NCBI RefSeq assembly: GCF_030814015.1 | Contig: NZ_JAUSUL010000002.1 | Location: 372,001-436,000, forward strand | DNA length: 64,000 nt | Direction of reading: 5' to 3' | DNA from: Amorphus orientalis | GTDB taxonomy: Bacteria; Pseudomonadota; Alphaproteobacteria; Rhizobiales; Amorphaceae | Shown here: in pieces, positions 34,678 to 44,184 of the stretch | Layout: every line of letters starts with the position of its first letter | Numbering within the stretch: the first letter of the stretch is position 1 | Translations under genes and position numbers: made by a program | Notes under the pieces: model-generated | Seen by the model: only the letters and a program-made list of their open reading frames with translations | The model's database searches: none | Told to the model about the DNA's origin: nothing

Positions 34678-36494
34678 GGCACCCGCTGCTCCCCTGCAGC
34701 GCGGTGGGGCGCGTGCCGCTCCGTCTCCACGGCACCCCGCACGATCGCGGACATGGCCTGGGCGCCGGCCTGCGGCATCGGAACGTAGCGGGCGGTCATT
34801 GCGTCGGCGAGTGTGCGGGCGCGCGGATCCGGCCGCGGCCCCGTATCGATCAAAAGGGCCGGCACACCGGTGGCGCGAAGGCCGGCGGCCTGGGCCGTTG
34901 CGTCCGCCGTGGCGACGCCCCGGTCGTGGCGCCCGTCCAAGGTGATGTTCGCCCGCCCGTCGGTGAGCAGCACCACCATCGGTGTGCGGTCGCGCCGGCG
35001 TTCCTGGTCGGCCAGGGCGACCGAAACCTGCAGCGCGCTGGCAAGCGGAGTCCCGCCGCCGCCCCGCATGCCGGCGAGGTTCCGCTTGGCCCGGAACAGG
35101 GACCGGGTGGCCGGGAGCAGCAGCTCCGCGCCGGTGCCGCGAAAGGTGATCAGGGCGACGTGGTCGCGCCGTGCATAGCATTCGGCAAGCAGCAGCTCGA
35201 CGGCGCCCTTGGCTTCGGACAAGCGATGAAGGGCGGAGGAGCCGGACGCATCGACCACGAAGATCGTGGTGGTCTCGGTCGGGCGCTTGTGGCGGGCGAT
35301 CCGGAAATCGCTCTTGCGGACGTGGATGCGGCCCGCCGCGTCGTCGGGCGTTGCGCGCAGGCGCTGCCAGGGAGCCGCAGCGCGCAGCGTCTCGATCAGG
35401 TTGAGGCGCGCGCCATCGCCGGGGCTGCCGGCGGTTGCCCCGACCGGGCGCCCCCGACGACGGGAGGCGGCGACGGCGCCGGTTCGCCCGCCAGCCCGGT
35501 CGCCGCCGCGGCCTGCGGCCGGCGTGCGCCAGCGTTCCAGCAGCTTGTCCGGGATGCTGGCGGCGGTGGCCGCGATGACGATGTCCTCGAGGCTTTCCGG
35601 ATTGATCTTGTCGTCGTCCGGACCGGCCTCAGCCGTGTCCTGATCCTCCGGCGACGGCGGCTTCTCGCCGTCCTGGGGTTCGTCGATTTCGTCCGGGTCG
35701 GCCGGAAGGCAGGTTGCGCGGGGAGCCAGCACCAGGCGGGCCGCATCGACAACGTCGGCCTCGCAAACCTCGGACCGCCCGTCGAGCATGGCAAGGGTGC
35801 GGGCGACGGCCACGGCGAACCGGGACGGGCGCAGCGAGTCGATGCCAAGGGCGGCGGCGGTCGCGCACAGGGCTTCCAGGGCTTGATCGGGGACCGTGAC
35901 CTCGGTGCGCAGGCTGCGGGCTTCGCTGACTGCCCCGGAGAGACGGTCGAGATCCGCCACCGCCTGCCGGTGATCGACGCCCGTCAGATCGAGATGAAGG
36001 GCGAGCCGGTCGCGGAGACCGGACGGCACGGCGTCCTCGTCGGTTGCGCCCTCGTCGAGGGCGACCATGGCGAAGCGGGCCGGCAGGCACAGATCGAGGC
36101 CGTCCCGGGCCACGGTGACGGTGCCGGTGTCGAAGGCCGCCGCAAGCCGGGCGGCGGTGGTGGAAGCGAGACGCTCGGCCATCGGCACCACGACCAGTCC
36201 GCCGTGGCTGGCGGCAAGCAGGCCATGGTCCGCCACGCGGCGGCCCGCGCTCAGGCTGGCAGCCAGGTCGAGACCGCCGATCAGACGGTCGTCGCCGATA
36301 TGGGATGGCATCTTGCGGACCGGAACGCCGGCCGGCATCAGGGTGGTGAGGATGTCGAGCCAGCTCTGGCGGACGGGGCCGTGCGGCGCCCGCAGGACAA
36401 CGCCGCCGAACCGGGCGCCGTCTATGGCGGTGATGGCGGCGGCGAGCAGCGCATCCGACCATGCCCGGTCGGCGGAGCCGTCCTCGTCGGTCAT
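34671..36494 (-). CDS. bchD: magnesium chelatase subunit D
   Basis: A 607-residue AAA+ protein with a degenerate ATPase part (residues 1-240), an acidic, Pro-rich linker (about 265-310, with DEPQDGEKPPSPEDQDTAEA) and a C-terminal von Willebrand A domain with the MIDAS motif DASGS. It forms the ID complex with BchI that drives BchH. It overlaps bchI by 4 bp. Confidence 0.95.
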   Translation of the reverse strand: MTDEDGSADRAWSDALLAAAITAIDGARFGGVVLRAPHGPVRQSWLDILTTLMPAGVPVRKMPSHIGDDRLIGGLDLAASLSAGRRVADHGLLAASHGGLVVVPMAERLASTTAARLAAAFDTGTVTVARDGLDLCLPARFAMVALDEGATDEDAVPSGLRDRLALHLDLTGVDHRQAVADLDRLSGAVSEARSLRTEVTVPDQALEALCATAAALGIDSLRPSRFAVAVARTLAMLDGRSEVCEADVVDAARLVLAPRATCLPADPDEIDEPQDGEKPPSPEDQDTAEAGPDDDKINPESLEDIVIAATAASIPDKLLERWRTPAAGRGGDRAGGRTGAVAASRRRGRPVGATAGSPGDGARLNLIETLRAAAPWQRLRATPDDAAGRIHVRKSDFRIARHKRPTETTTIFVVDASGSSALHRLSEAKGAVELLLAECYARRDHVALITFRGTGAELLLPATRSLFRAKRNLAGMRGGGGTPLASALQVSVALADQERRRDRTPMVVLLTDGRANITLDGRHDRGVATADATAQAAGLRATGVPALLIDTGPRPDPRARTLADAMTARYVPMPQAGAQAMSAIVRGAVETERHAPHRAAGEQRVPC

Positions 36495-37588
36495 GGCCCG
36501 AAATGCTCCTGGAGTGCGCGGTCGAGGCGCGCGGTCGACCCGGTCTCGTCGAGAGGGTCGCGGCGCAGCCGGTGCCGGAGGGCCGGCAGCGCGACGCGGC
36601 GCAGATGATCGGCGGCGACGGCGTCCTTGCCCTCGAAGGCGGCGAGCGCGCGCGCGGCGCGGACCAGGGTGAGTTCGGCGCGGAGCCCGTCGGTGCCGAT
36701 CGCCATGCAGAACGTGGCCGCCTCGCCGAGGATCTCGTCAGTGAGCGGCAGCGCATCCAGCCGGTTGCGCGCGGCGGTGATCTTGCGGCGGAGCGTACGC
36801 TCCCTGGCGGCCCAGTGCTCCACGAAGTCGGCGGGGGCGCGGTCGTAGGCGTCGCGCCGCTTCACGATCTCGATCCGGTCGGCGAGCGCCGTCGGGGTGT
36901 GGACGTCTACGGCCAGCCCGAATCGGTCGAGGAGCTGCGGTCGGAGTTCGCCCTCTTCCGGGTTGCCGCTTCCCACGAGCACGAAGCGGGCCGGGTGGCG
37001 GACGCTCAGGCCTTCACGCTCGACCACGTTCTCGCCGGAGGCGGCCACGTCGAGCAGCAGGTCGACGATGTGGTCCTCGAGCAGGTTGACCTCGTCGATA
37101 TAGAGGAAGCCGCGGTTGGCGCGGGCGAGAAGGCCCGGCTCGAAGCGCTTTTCGCCGTGTGCGAGGGCGCATTCCAGATCGAGCGCCCCGACCACCCGAT
37201 CCTCGGTCGCCCCGAGCGGCAGGTCGACCACGGGAACCGGACCCTGGCGGGCGGGCAGGTCCGCAGCGGCAAGGCACGTCTCGCACTGGCCGGCGGGATC
37301 GTCGGGGGGGCAGTGATAGGGACAGCCCGCAACCGCCCGCATCCGGGGCAGCAGCGCGGCGAGCGAGCGCACGGTGGTCGACTTGCCGGTGCCGCGATCG
37401 CCGAAGGCGAGCACGCCGCCGATGGAGGGATCGATGGCGGCGAGCGTCAGGGCGCGCTTGAGTTCGTCCTGACCGACGATGGCGGAAAACGGAAACGCCG
37501 GCCGGGTTTTGGTGCCGGAGCCCGGCTTGCCGGCGCCCGCACCGCTGTGTCGATCCCGACGATCGGCTTTATGCGGCATGTCGAGCAT
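36491..37588 (-). CDS. bchI: magnesium chelatase ATPase subunit I
   Basis: A 365-residue AAA+ ATPase with Walker A GDRGTGKS (63-70), Walker B FLYIDEVNLL and an intact sensor region (LVGSGNPEEGELRPQLLDRF). The start could be three codons later (ATG at 37579). It is 26 bp downstream of ispH and overlaps bchD, so it is co-transcribed with both. Confidence 0.96.
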   Translation of the reverse strand: MLDMPHKADRRDRHSGAGAGKPGSGTKTRPAFPFSAIVGQDELKRALTLAAIDPSIGGVLAFGDRGTGKSTTVRSLAALLPRMRAVAGCPYHCPPDDPAGQCETCLAAADLPARQGPVPVVDLPLGATEDRVVGALDLECALAHGEKRFEPGLLARANRGFLYIDEVNLLEDHIVDLLLDVAASGENVVEREGLSVRHPARFVLVGSGNPEEGELRPQLLDRFGLAVDVHTPTALADRIEIVKRRDAYDRAPADFVEHWAARERTLRRKITAARNRLDALPLTDEILGEAATFCMAIGTDGLRAELTLVRAARALAAFEGKDAVAADHLRRVALPALRHRLRRDPLDETGSTARLDRALQEHFGP

Positions 37589-37614
37589 GTTGGCTCCTTC
37601 GCGTTACGACGATG

Positions 37615-38577
37615 TCAGGCGGCGGACTGGTCGAGGCTCCGCAGGCGCTCCGGCAGGGGGAACTGGACCGCTTCCTCGACGCCGTCGCGCTCTTCGACCG
37701 TGACCCGGCGCCAGTCGCCCAGACGGGCGACCACGTCCTGGACCAGGGCTTCGGGCGCGGACGCGCCGGCGGTGAGTCCGACGGCTCCGACGCCTTCCAG
37801 CCAGTCCGGATCCAGCATTGCCGGACCGTCGATCAGATGGCTCGGCACGCCGTGCCGCGCGCCGAGTTCGCGCAGCCGATTGGAGTTGGAACTGTTGGAG
37901 GCGCCGACCACGAGCAGGAGATCGACGTCCTCGATCAGATCGAGCAAGGCCTTCTGCCGGTTCTGGGTGGCGTAGCAGATGTCCCGGGTGTCGGGCCCGA
38001 CGGCCGCCGGAAAGCGTGCGCGAAGGGCCGCGATCACGTCGCGGGTGTCGATCACGCTGAGAGTCGTCTGGGTGATGTAGGCCACACGTTCCGGATCGGC
38101 GACCTCGATGTCGGCGACCTCGGCCGGGCTGGCGATGAGATGAAGGCGGCCGTCGATCCGGCCTATGGTCCCGTCGATCTCGGCATGGCCGCGATGGCCG
38201 ATCAGGACGACGTCGTAGCCGAGGCCGGCATAGCGCGCGCCCTCCTTATGGACCTTGCGCACCAGCGGGCAGGTCGCGTCGATGACGTCGAGGTCGCGGA
38301 GCGCGGCCTCGCCCTCGACCCGGCGCGACACGCCGTGGGCGCTGAAGACCGTGACGCCGCCGTCGGGGATCTCGTCGATCTCGTCGACGAACACCGCACC
38401 GCGGGCGCGCAGCCCCTCGACCACGTGGTGGTTGTGAACGATCTGATGGCGGACATAGACCGGCGCCCCGTAATGGCTGAGCGCGCGCTCGACGATTTCA
38501 ATCGCCCGGTTCACGCCGGCGCAGAAACCGCGCGGTTGAGCCAGGACGACGAGGAGAGGGGCCGGTTCGCTGAGCAT
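37615..38577 (-). CDS. ispH: 4-hydroxy-3-methylbut-2-enyl diphosphate reductase
   Basis: A 320-residue IspH (LytB), the last enzyme of the MEP pathway, which yields IPP and DMAPP. The three cysteines of the 3Fe/4Fe cluster are C19 (GFCAGV), C103 (DATCPLV) and C201 (CYATQNRQ). It heads the bchI-bchD-bchO-crtI-crtB-tspO operon, and PpsR operators lie 6-48 bp upstream of its ATG. That places isoprenoid supply under photosynthetic control. Whether a second housekeeping ispH exists elsewhere cannot be seen here. Confidence 0.93.
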   Translation of the reverse strand: MLSEPAPLLVVLAQPRGFCAGVNRAIEIVERALSHYGAPVYVRHQIVHNHHVVEGLRARGAVFVDEIDEIPDGGVTVFSAHGVSRRVEGEAALRDLDVIDATCPLVRKVHKEGARYAGLGYDVVLIGHRGHAEIDGTIGRIDGRLHLIASPAEVADIEVADPERVAYITQTTLSVIDTRDVIAALRARFPAAVGPDTRDICYATQNRQKALLDLIEDVDLLLVVGASNSSNSNRLRELGARHGVPSHLIDGPAMLDPDWLEGVGAVGLTAGASAPEALVQDVVARLGDWRRVTVEERDGVEEAVQFPLPERLRSLDQSAA

Positions 38578-38582
38578 GGATG

Positions 38583-38625
38583 TGTTTTATCATCCTTACA
38601 CAGCATATGTCATCTAAAATTGACA
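38583..38625. promoter_or_regulatory. tandem PpsR operators upstream of ispH
   Basis: TGTTTTATCATCCTTACA (38583-38600) and TGTCATCTAAAATTGACA (38608-38625) both fit TGT-N12-ACA exactly. The gap is 7 bp, one less than the other tandem sites in this cluster. The nearer one starts 6 bp upstream of the ispH ATG, so the untranslated leader must be very short or the operator covers the transcript start. Confidence 0.88.
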
Positions 38626-38703
38626 CTGCGTGACGCTCCGGGATTGAGCGTCTGGTCGATGCGCCAACAACGGATCGTCACCCGCCGCCATAGGGTCTTG
38701 ATG

Positions 38704-39204
38704 TCAGGATGGGGTATCGGCGTCGAGCGCTTTGAGCATGGCAACCAGGGCCGCGCGGGCGTCGTCGCCGCCGAGCCGTTCCGTCAGGCGCCGTTCGTAG
38801 TCGGCCCACAGCGCGGTCACGTCCCGGCAGATTGTCTGGCCTCCAGGCGTCAGAAACAGCATGCGTCCGCGCCGGTCGGTGGGCGACGTTTCGCGTCGCA
38901 CCAGGTCTCTCGCCTCCATCTGCGCGATCAACGTGGCGAAGTTGGTGGTCTTGACCGAGATCGACTCGGCCGCCTCCGACTGGCTGATGCCGGGGCGGGC
39001 CTCGATCACCTTGAGCACCGCAAACTGCGCCGGCCGGAGGTCGTAAGCACCAAAGATTCCGGTCAGCTCCTGAAAGACACCGAGCTGTGCCCGCCTCAGA
39101 ATGAAGCCGAGATGGCCATCGAGCGGATGGGCGGCGGTCGTCGCGCCGGCGCCATCGGATCTGGCGTGGTCGTCGTGCTTCTGGGGGGCGTCGGTCACGG
39201 GCAT
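38704..39204 (-). CDS. MarR-family transcriptional regulator
   Basis: A 166-residue protein with the MarR winged-helix pattern: LRPAQFAVLKVIEARPGISQ, then SEAAESISVKTTNFATLIAQ (recognition helix region), then the wing DRRGRMLFLTPGG. The target and ligand are unknown. It lies upstream of the ispH promoter in the same direction, 79 bp from the nearer PpsR site. It marks the right edge of the recognisable photosynthesis cluster. A 110-bp gap separates it from the next gene. Confidence 0.88.
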   Translation of the reverse strand: MPVTDAPQKHDDHARSDGAGATTAAHPLDGHLGFILRRAQLGVFQELTGIFGAYDLRPAQFAVLKVIEARPGISQSEAAESISVKTTNFATLIAQMEARDLVRRETSPTDRRGRMLFLTPGGQTICRDVTALWADYERRLTERLGGDDARAALVAMLKALDADTPS

Positions 39205-39314
39205 TCCGATCCGGGCTCAAATGCCGGTTCCCGGCGCGGAGCGGAAGCGCCATACCGGGAACCGGCCGCGTATGGACACGGCGGACGCGCGGAAGCCGCG
39301 CTCCGCCGCCGCTC

Positions 39315-40547
39315 TCAGTCCGTCAGCTTGTCCGTGATCTGGCGGAACAGTTCCTCGTTCTCCGCATCCCGACCGACGGGCTCGGCCGTGTAGCTCGCCT
39401 TCACGATGACCAGTTCGTTGGCGGGGTCGATATAGATGTACTGATGGTGAAGGCCCAGCGCGGCGTAGACGTCGCTGTCGGTGAAGGTCCACCACTGATA
39501 CTGGTAGCCGAGATCTTCACCTTCGGCCGTGGGCTCGTACCCTTCGTCGGGGACGGTGGCGTCCTCGACCCAGTCGGCCGGCACGACCTGCTTCCCGTTC
39601 GCCTTGCCGCCGTTCAGGAACATCAGTCCGAAACGGGCATGGTCGCGCGCGGTTGCGTTCAGGCCTGCCCCGTAGAATTCGCGGCCCACCGATTCCGGAC
39701 CGTCCATGATCCAGTAGGCGTCGCTCTCCATCCCGGCCGGCTTCCAGAGCTTTTCGGACATGTACTCGGCGCCGGGCTTGCCGACCGCCTTCTCAACGAT
39801 GCAGCCGAGGACGCTGGTGTCGAGTGTCGCATAGTTGAAGACCTCGCCCGGTTCGTGGGCGCCGGGCCGCGATTCATCGGCGGCATAGTCGCACCAGCGG
39901 TACTTGTAGCCGACGAGCGAATTGTCGTGGACCGTGGTGAGCTGGGTCTCGCTGCCGAACTTGTAGACCTCGAGCCAGTCGACCCCGGAGCGCATGCGCA
40001 GCAGGTCACGGATGGTCGTGCCGTCGTAGCCGCTGCCCTCCATCTCCGGGAGATATTTCGTCACCGGGTCATCGAGGCTGTCGATCGCCCCGTCGGCGAG
40101 CGCCAGGCCGACCAGCGTCGACACGTAGGACTTGGCGACGGAGAAGGTGATGAACCGCGTGTCGGCATCACTGCCGTTGCGATACTCCTCGAAGACGATC
40201 TTCCCGTCCTTGACCACGACGAGGGCGTTGGTGGCCGTCGCCTCCAGCGCGGCCTCCAGATCCATCTCCTCGCCGTTGATCGTGTACCGACCCTCCAGCG
40301 AGACCGGCTCGCTCGGCAGCTCCCAGGTATCGGGACCCGCCTCGACGGTCCGCGTCGCAAACATCTGATCCATGTGCTGGAAGGTCAGATAGTTGAGCGC
40401 CGGGTCGAACATGTGGGCCCGGGCCTGGATCATGGTCGGTGTGAGCCAGCGCGAACCGTCATTCTGTGCCGCGGCCGGGGAGCCGAGAGCCGAGACCGCC
40501 AGGGCCATTCCGGTCATTCTGGCGAAGTATCGAAGTAACGCCATCAC
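39315..40547 (-). CDS. exported serine hydrolase, beta-lactamase/class C family
   Basis: A 410-residue protein with a signal peptide (cleavage near SPAAAQ). The catalytic SxxK tetrad is SVAK in ITFSVAKSYVSTLVG, and FNYATLD supplies the Tyr motif. The family includes esterases, peptidases and 6-aminohexanoate-dimer hydrolase-like enzymes, so the substrate is unknown. Its KTG-like third motif is not obvious (HHQYIYIDPANELVIV is the likely region). It is divergent from the nitronate monooxygenase-like gene. Confidence 0.85.
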   Translation of the reverse strand: MMALLRYFARMTGMALAVSALGSPAAAQNDGSRWLTPTMIQARAHMFDPALNYLTFQHMDQMFATRTVEAGPDTWELPSEPVSLEGRYTINGEEMDLEAALEATATNALVVVKDGKIVFEEYRNGSDADTRFITFSVAKSYVSTLVGLALADGAIDSLDDPVTKYLPEMEGSGYDGTTIRDLLRMRSGVDWLEVYKFGSETQLTTVHDNSLVGYKYRWCDYAADESRPGAHEPGEVFNYATLDTSVLGCIVEKAVGKPGAEYMSEKLWKPAGMESDAYWIMDGPESVGREFYGAGLNATARDHARFGLMFLNGGKANGKQVVPADWVEDATVPDEGYEPTAEGEDLGYQYQWWTFTDSDVYAALGLHHQYIYIDPANELVIVKASYTAEPVGRDAENEELFRQITDKLTD

Positions 40548-40998
40548 TTCCTCCCAATCAGATGTGCGAACCGATGGCCGAAATGATTATGGAATATAAC
40601 TATTCAGTCAATGCGCGCCGAAGGAGAGGTCATCCACCAGCGTGGTACGTCAAAGCGGGCCCCGGGATCGGCGATTGACCGGCATTTCCTCATGAGTCTC
40701 TCTTGAGCGTGTGACAAGGATTGAGCGGAGCATCCCGTTGCCAAAGCCCTCTCCAGACGCCTCGCCTTGGTTGAGCCGGAAGTCGCGCGCGATTGAATCT
40801 ATTAGGGACGCGGCCGACGCACGCGGCGGAAGCGGCATGGAGCGGTTCGGACGCCCGGGACTGGCGCCCCGGGACGGCCGGCCATGCTGCGGGATCTGCA
40901 GTGCCAGGGGTCGAAAGGCGGCCTGACCTCGTTACCCGGCAGATTGCCGCCTGCCGGGTGCCCAGCCTGCGTTTGACACGAAGAAGGAAAGCTGACCG
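40548..40998. other. divergent intergenic region with a perfect inverted repeat
   Basis: This 451-bp region separates the divergent serine hydrolase and nitronate monooxygenase-like genes. Near the hydrolase start it is AT-rich (GGAATATAACTATTCAG near 40591), suggesting a promoter. At 40934-40959 a perfect 9-bp inverted repeat, ACCCGGCAG and CTGCCGGGT with an 8-nt loop, lies 40 bp before the plus-strand gene. It has no T-run, so it is more likely an operator or leader hairpin than a terminator. No gene is recognised. Confidence 0.45.
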
Positions 40999-41934
40999 AT
41001 GCCGCTACCGGACGCCCTACGAGGCAGGCTGAGCGCCCCTGTCATCGCCGCGCCGATGTTCCTGACGTCCGGTCCGGATCTTGTCGTGGAGGTGTGCCGC
41101 TCGGGCCTGCTGGGAACCTTTCCGGCCCTCAACCAGCGCACGACGGAAGGGCTTTCCGACTGGCTGGACGAGATCGAACAGCGGCTTGCCGACGTGCCGG
41201 GTGCGGCTCCCTACGGCGTCAATCTGATCGTGCATCGCTCCAACCCAAGGGTTGAAGACGACCTGGAGGAGGTCGTGCGCCACAAAGTGCCGCTGGTGAT
41301 CACGTCGCTCGGCGCGGTGAAGGACGTGGTGGACGCGGTCCATTCCTATGGCGGCCTGGTCTTTCACGACGTGGTCAACGTCCGCCATGCGCAGAAGGCG
41401 GTGGAGGCGGGCGTCGACGGGATCATCGCCGTGTGCGCCGGCGCCGGCGGCCATGCGGGTGTCCTCAGCCCGTTCGCGCTGATCCCCGAAATCCGGTCGA
41501 TCTTCTCCGGCACGATCGTGCTGTCCGGGGCGATCAGCACCGGCAGCCAGGTGGCCGCGGCGCGGTTGATGGGAGCGGATCTCGCCTATCTCGGGACACG
41601 GTTCCTGGCGACCCGCGAAGCCATCGTCGACGACCGCCACAAGGAGATGGTGGTGGGCGCGAAGGCGGCCGACATCGTCTATACGCCCAACATCTCCGGC
41701 GTGCCGGCGAGCTTCCTGCGCCAGAGCATCGTCGAAGCCGGCCTAAATCCGGATAACCTGCCGCCGCACGGTACCCTCGACATGACCAACGAAGCGCGGG
41801 CCTGGAAGACGGTCTGGTCGGCCGGGCAGGGCGTGGGGTCGATCGACACGGTGCCGGGTGCCGCCGATCTCTGCCGCACCCTCGTCAGCGACTACCGCGC
41901 GGCGATCTCGGGCCTTGCCGACGAACTGCTGTAG
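40999..41934 (+). CDS. nitronate monooxygenase/2-nitropropane dioxygenase-like flavoprotein
   Basis: A 311-residue FMN-dependent TIM-barrel protein. Markers are APMFLTSGPDLVVEVCRSGL near the N terminus, AGAGGHAG with the catalytic-type His, and GADLAYLGTRFLATREA near the phosphate-binding end. It could oxidise nitronates such as propionate-3-nitronate, but the family also holds enoyl-ACP-reductase-like members, so substrate is open. Start ATG at 40999. Confidence 0.88.
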   Translation: MPLPDALRGRLSAPVIAAPMFLTSGPDLVVEVCRSGLLGTFPALNQRTTEGLSDWLDEIEQRLADVPGAAPYGVNLIVHRSNPRVEDDLEEVVRHKVPLVITSLGAVKDVVDAVHSYGGLVFHDVVNVRHAQKAVEAGVDGIIAVCAGAGGHAGVLSPFALIPEIRSIFSGTIVLSGAISTGSQVAAARLMGADLAYLGTRFLATREAIVDDRHKEMVVGAKAADIVYTPNISGVPASFLRQSIVEAGLNPDNLPPHGTLDMTNEARAWKTVWSAGQGVGSIDTVPGAADLCRTLVSDYRAAISGLADELL

Positions 41935-41946
41935 TGGGGCACGGAG

Positions 41947-41965
41947 GGCCGGCTGAAGGCCGGCC
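41947..41965. terminator. GC-rich hairpin between convergent genes
   Basis: GGCCGGC-TGAAG-GCCGGCC forms a perfect 7-bp stem 13 bp after the nitronate monooxygenase-like stop and about 100 bp before the convergent SH3-like gene ends. No T-run follows on either strand, so termination is only suggested by position. Confidence 0.35.
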
Positions 41966-42068
41966 GTAGCGTCGGGGTCGCCGATGTGACGCTGCGCGAT
42001 GAAGACGATGCGGTCTCTGCGATCGGCCGCGGTGCGGTCCTGACCGCCGAGGCCCCACAAGGGGACTG

Positions 42069-42671
42069 TCAGGGGCAGGTCGTCACCTGATTGGAACAGG
42101 TGCCGACGGACCAGCCGCGCAGCTTTGCGCCGAAGAACTGCCCTTCGACGTCAACCCACGACCCGGTGCAGGCATGAAGCCGATCGACGACGAACCCGTC
42201 CGGGCCCGATCTGGCAGAGGCACTGTAAAGGTCGGCGACTTCCTCGGCATTGGCGGACGGCTTCGCGTAAAGCGTGCGATGGTTGAGAAGAAGCGCGAGC
42301 TTGTCGCCGTTAACCCATCCACGTCCCTCGAAGACCACCGTCGACGGATCGCTTCTGTAGTAGTCCACGACGACAGCCTCCCGGATCAGAAACCAGCCAT
42401 TCCTCGATCCGGCAATCGACACCTCTGTTCCGATCGGGCTGCCGTCGAACCGCTTCGATGGCGGCAGGGTTGCGAGGACAGGAGTGCCGATCCCAGGCCC
42501 TTCGTGCACGGTCAACCCGTGTGGACGGTCGTCCTTCGACCAGGCGGAGATGGTGCAGGGCACGACATCTGCGGTTTCGGTGTCGCCGAGCGCCGCCGGG
42601 GAGGTGAGGCACAGAATCGCGGCAACTCCGATTGCTCTCCGGCAACACCTGAACGCAGTCCGTTGCTGCAT
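42069..42671 (-). CDS. exported SH3-like domain protein
   Basis: A 200-residue protein with a signal peptide (MQQRTAFRCCRRAIGVAAIL, cleavage near ALGDTET). The mature part resembles a bacterial SH3 (SH3b) fold: HGLTVHEGPGIGTPVLATLP is a typical RAGPG-type strand-turn, followed by NGWFLIREAVV and GRGWVNGDKLALLL. Four cysteines in the mature protein may form disulfides. Role unknown; such domains often bind peptides or the cell wall. The upstream in-frame extension to 42884 is not supported. No gene is seen in 42672-42880. Confidence 0.7.
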   Translation of the reverse strand: MQQRTAFRCCRRAIGVAAILCLTSPAALGDTETADVVPCTISAWSKDDRPHGLTVHEGPGIGTPVLATLPPSKRFDGSPIGTEVSIAGSRNGWFLIREAVVVDYYRSDPSTVVFEGRGWVNGDKLALLLNHRTLYAKPSANAEEVADLYSASARSGPDGFVVDRLHACTGSWVDVEGQFFGAKLRGWSVGTCSNQVTTCP

Positions 42672-42880
42672 CGCTACAGCTCCTGAACGTCTCCAATCTG
42701 TTGTCCCGGAGGACGGTAAGTCCGGGCCTCGGGAAGAGATGGGAACTGAGCCGTTCCTGCGCCACCGCTCCGCGATCTCCCGGTGCCATGCCGCGGGCGG
42801 AGTGGCTTCGCCGTAAAGGACGGGCTCGCCGGCCTCGACGACGGCGAGGCCGGTCGATGCGATAGGGCCGCTGGGGGGCT

Positions 42881-43780
42881 TCACTCCCTCAGATGCGTAT
42901 CAAAAAATGCGAGCGTCCGTTCCCACGCAAGCTGCGCGGCCTCCTCATCGTACCGAGGCGTGGTGTCGTTGTGGAAGCCGTGATTCACGTCGGGATAGAA
43001 GTGGACCGAGAACTCTTTTCCGTTCTCTTCGAGCGCTGCACCGTACGCCTCCCAGCCCGCATTGATGCGGTCGTCCAGCCCGGCATAGTGGATCATCAGC
43101 GGGGCTTCGATCGCCGGAACGTCCTCTACGGCTGGCTGCCGGCCGTAGAACGGGACGGAGGCCGCGAGGTCCGGATACGCAACGGCCAGCGAGTTGCAGA
43201 CGCCGCCGCCATAGCAGAAACCGACGCAACCGACCCTGCCTGTGGACTGGTCGTGATCACGCAGGAATTCGAACGCGGCGAAGAAGTCCTCCATCAGCCT
43301 GGCGCCGTCGAGCTGGCGCTGCATCTCGCGCCCCTCGTCGTCATTGCCGGGATAGCCGCCCAGTGGGGTCAGGCCGTCGGGTCCGAGCGCGAGATATCCC
43401 GCCTTGGCGGTGCGACGGACCACATCCTCGATATACGGGTTGAGGCCACGGTTCTCGTGCACGACCAAGACCGCCGGCAATGGGCCTTCCGCGTCGGCCG
43501 GCCGCGCCATCAGCGCGCGGATCGTGCCGTGGCCTTCCGGGCTTTCGTATTCGATGATCTCGGTCGTGATCGACGGGTCGTCCGGCGCAACCTGTTGGGC
43601 GAGCGCGTAGTTCGGCTTGAGCTGCTCCAGGATCATCGCGCCGGTCACGCCCGCCGCGGCGTACTGGCCGGCCTGCATGATGAACGCGCGCTTGGATATC
43701 TTGCCGTGCACGTAGCCGTCGAAGATCTCCAGGATGCGCTGGTCGAAGTCGCGCGCCCGTTTCCGTGAAGTCTGCGTCAT
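42881..43780 (-). CDS. dienelactone hydrolase family protein
   Basis: A 299-residue alpha/beta-hydrolase. The nucleophile motif GFCYGGG contains the catalytic Cys typical of dienelactone hydrolase, with the Asp in [13 protein letters not shown] and the His in [12 protein letters not shown]. The N-terminal 60 residues, with [20 protein letters not shown], look like an export or anchoring segment, as in related carboxymethylenebutenolidases. The ATG at 43780 is used; the frame upstream is not coding. Confidence 0.85.
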   Translation of the reverse strand: MTQTSRKRARDFDQRILEIFDGYVHGKISKRAFIMQAGQYAAAGVTGAMILEQLKPNYALAQQVAPDDPSITTEIIEYESPEGHGTIRALMARPADAEGPLPAVLVVHENRGLNPYIEDVVRRTAKAGYLALGPDGLTPLGGYPGNDDEGREMQRQLDGARLMEDFFAAFEFLRDHDQSTGRVGCVGFCYGGGVCNSLAVAYPDLAASVPFYGRQPAVEDVPAIEAPLMIHYAGLDDRINAGWEAYGAALEENGKEFSVHFYPDVNHGFHNDTTPRYDEEAAQLAWERTLAFFDTHLRE

Positions 43781-44184
43781 CTGAGCATTCCCCGCTGAAG
43801 ATGTCTCCGGCAAGTATGGCCTCACTTGCCGGTAACGGCGTTTGCACATGTCCGTGTTCCCTGCGCGCGTCCATCTGGTCGCGTTCCAGCGCGCGAGCGA
43901 AATACCCCCCCGGTGCAACCTGGGTCGCGGCGAATGGTGACAGCTTATCCCCGCGCAGAGGCGGCCGCTCCGGGACCTGTCCCTGCGGATGCCGAGGCGA
44001 TCCGTCGTGGGCCCACCAAGGAAACAGACGAGTGATGACAACACCTTGGCCGCGCCCACGGCTGATCGTCCGGTCTTCGGCCCGGGTACGGTTCGGCCGA
44101 CGGCCCGCCGGGCACCGGGCCAACTAATCCCCCCATCCTCCGACGCCCGCATACTTCGTTCGGTCAACGGAGCATGGAGCGGCG
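43781..44184. other. intergenic region upstream of the MuF-toxin gene
   Basis: This 404-bp gap separates the divergent dienelactone hydrolase and MuF-toxin genes. I see no RNA gene, no tRNA fragment and no attachment-like repeat in it. It should hold both promoters. GGAGCGGCG just before 44185 is a plausible ribosome site for the toxin gene. Confidence 0.4.
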
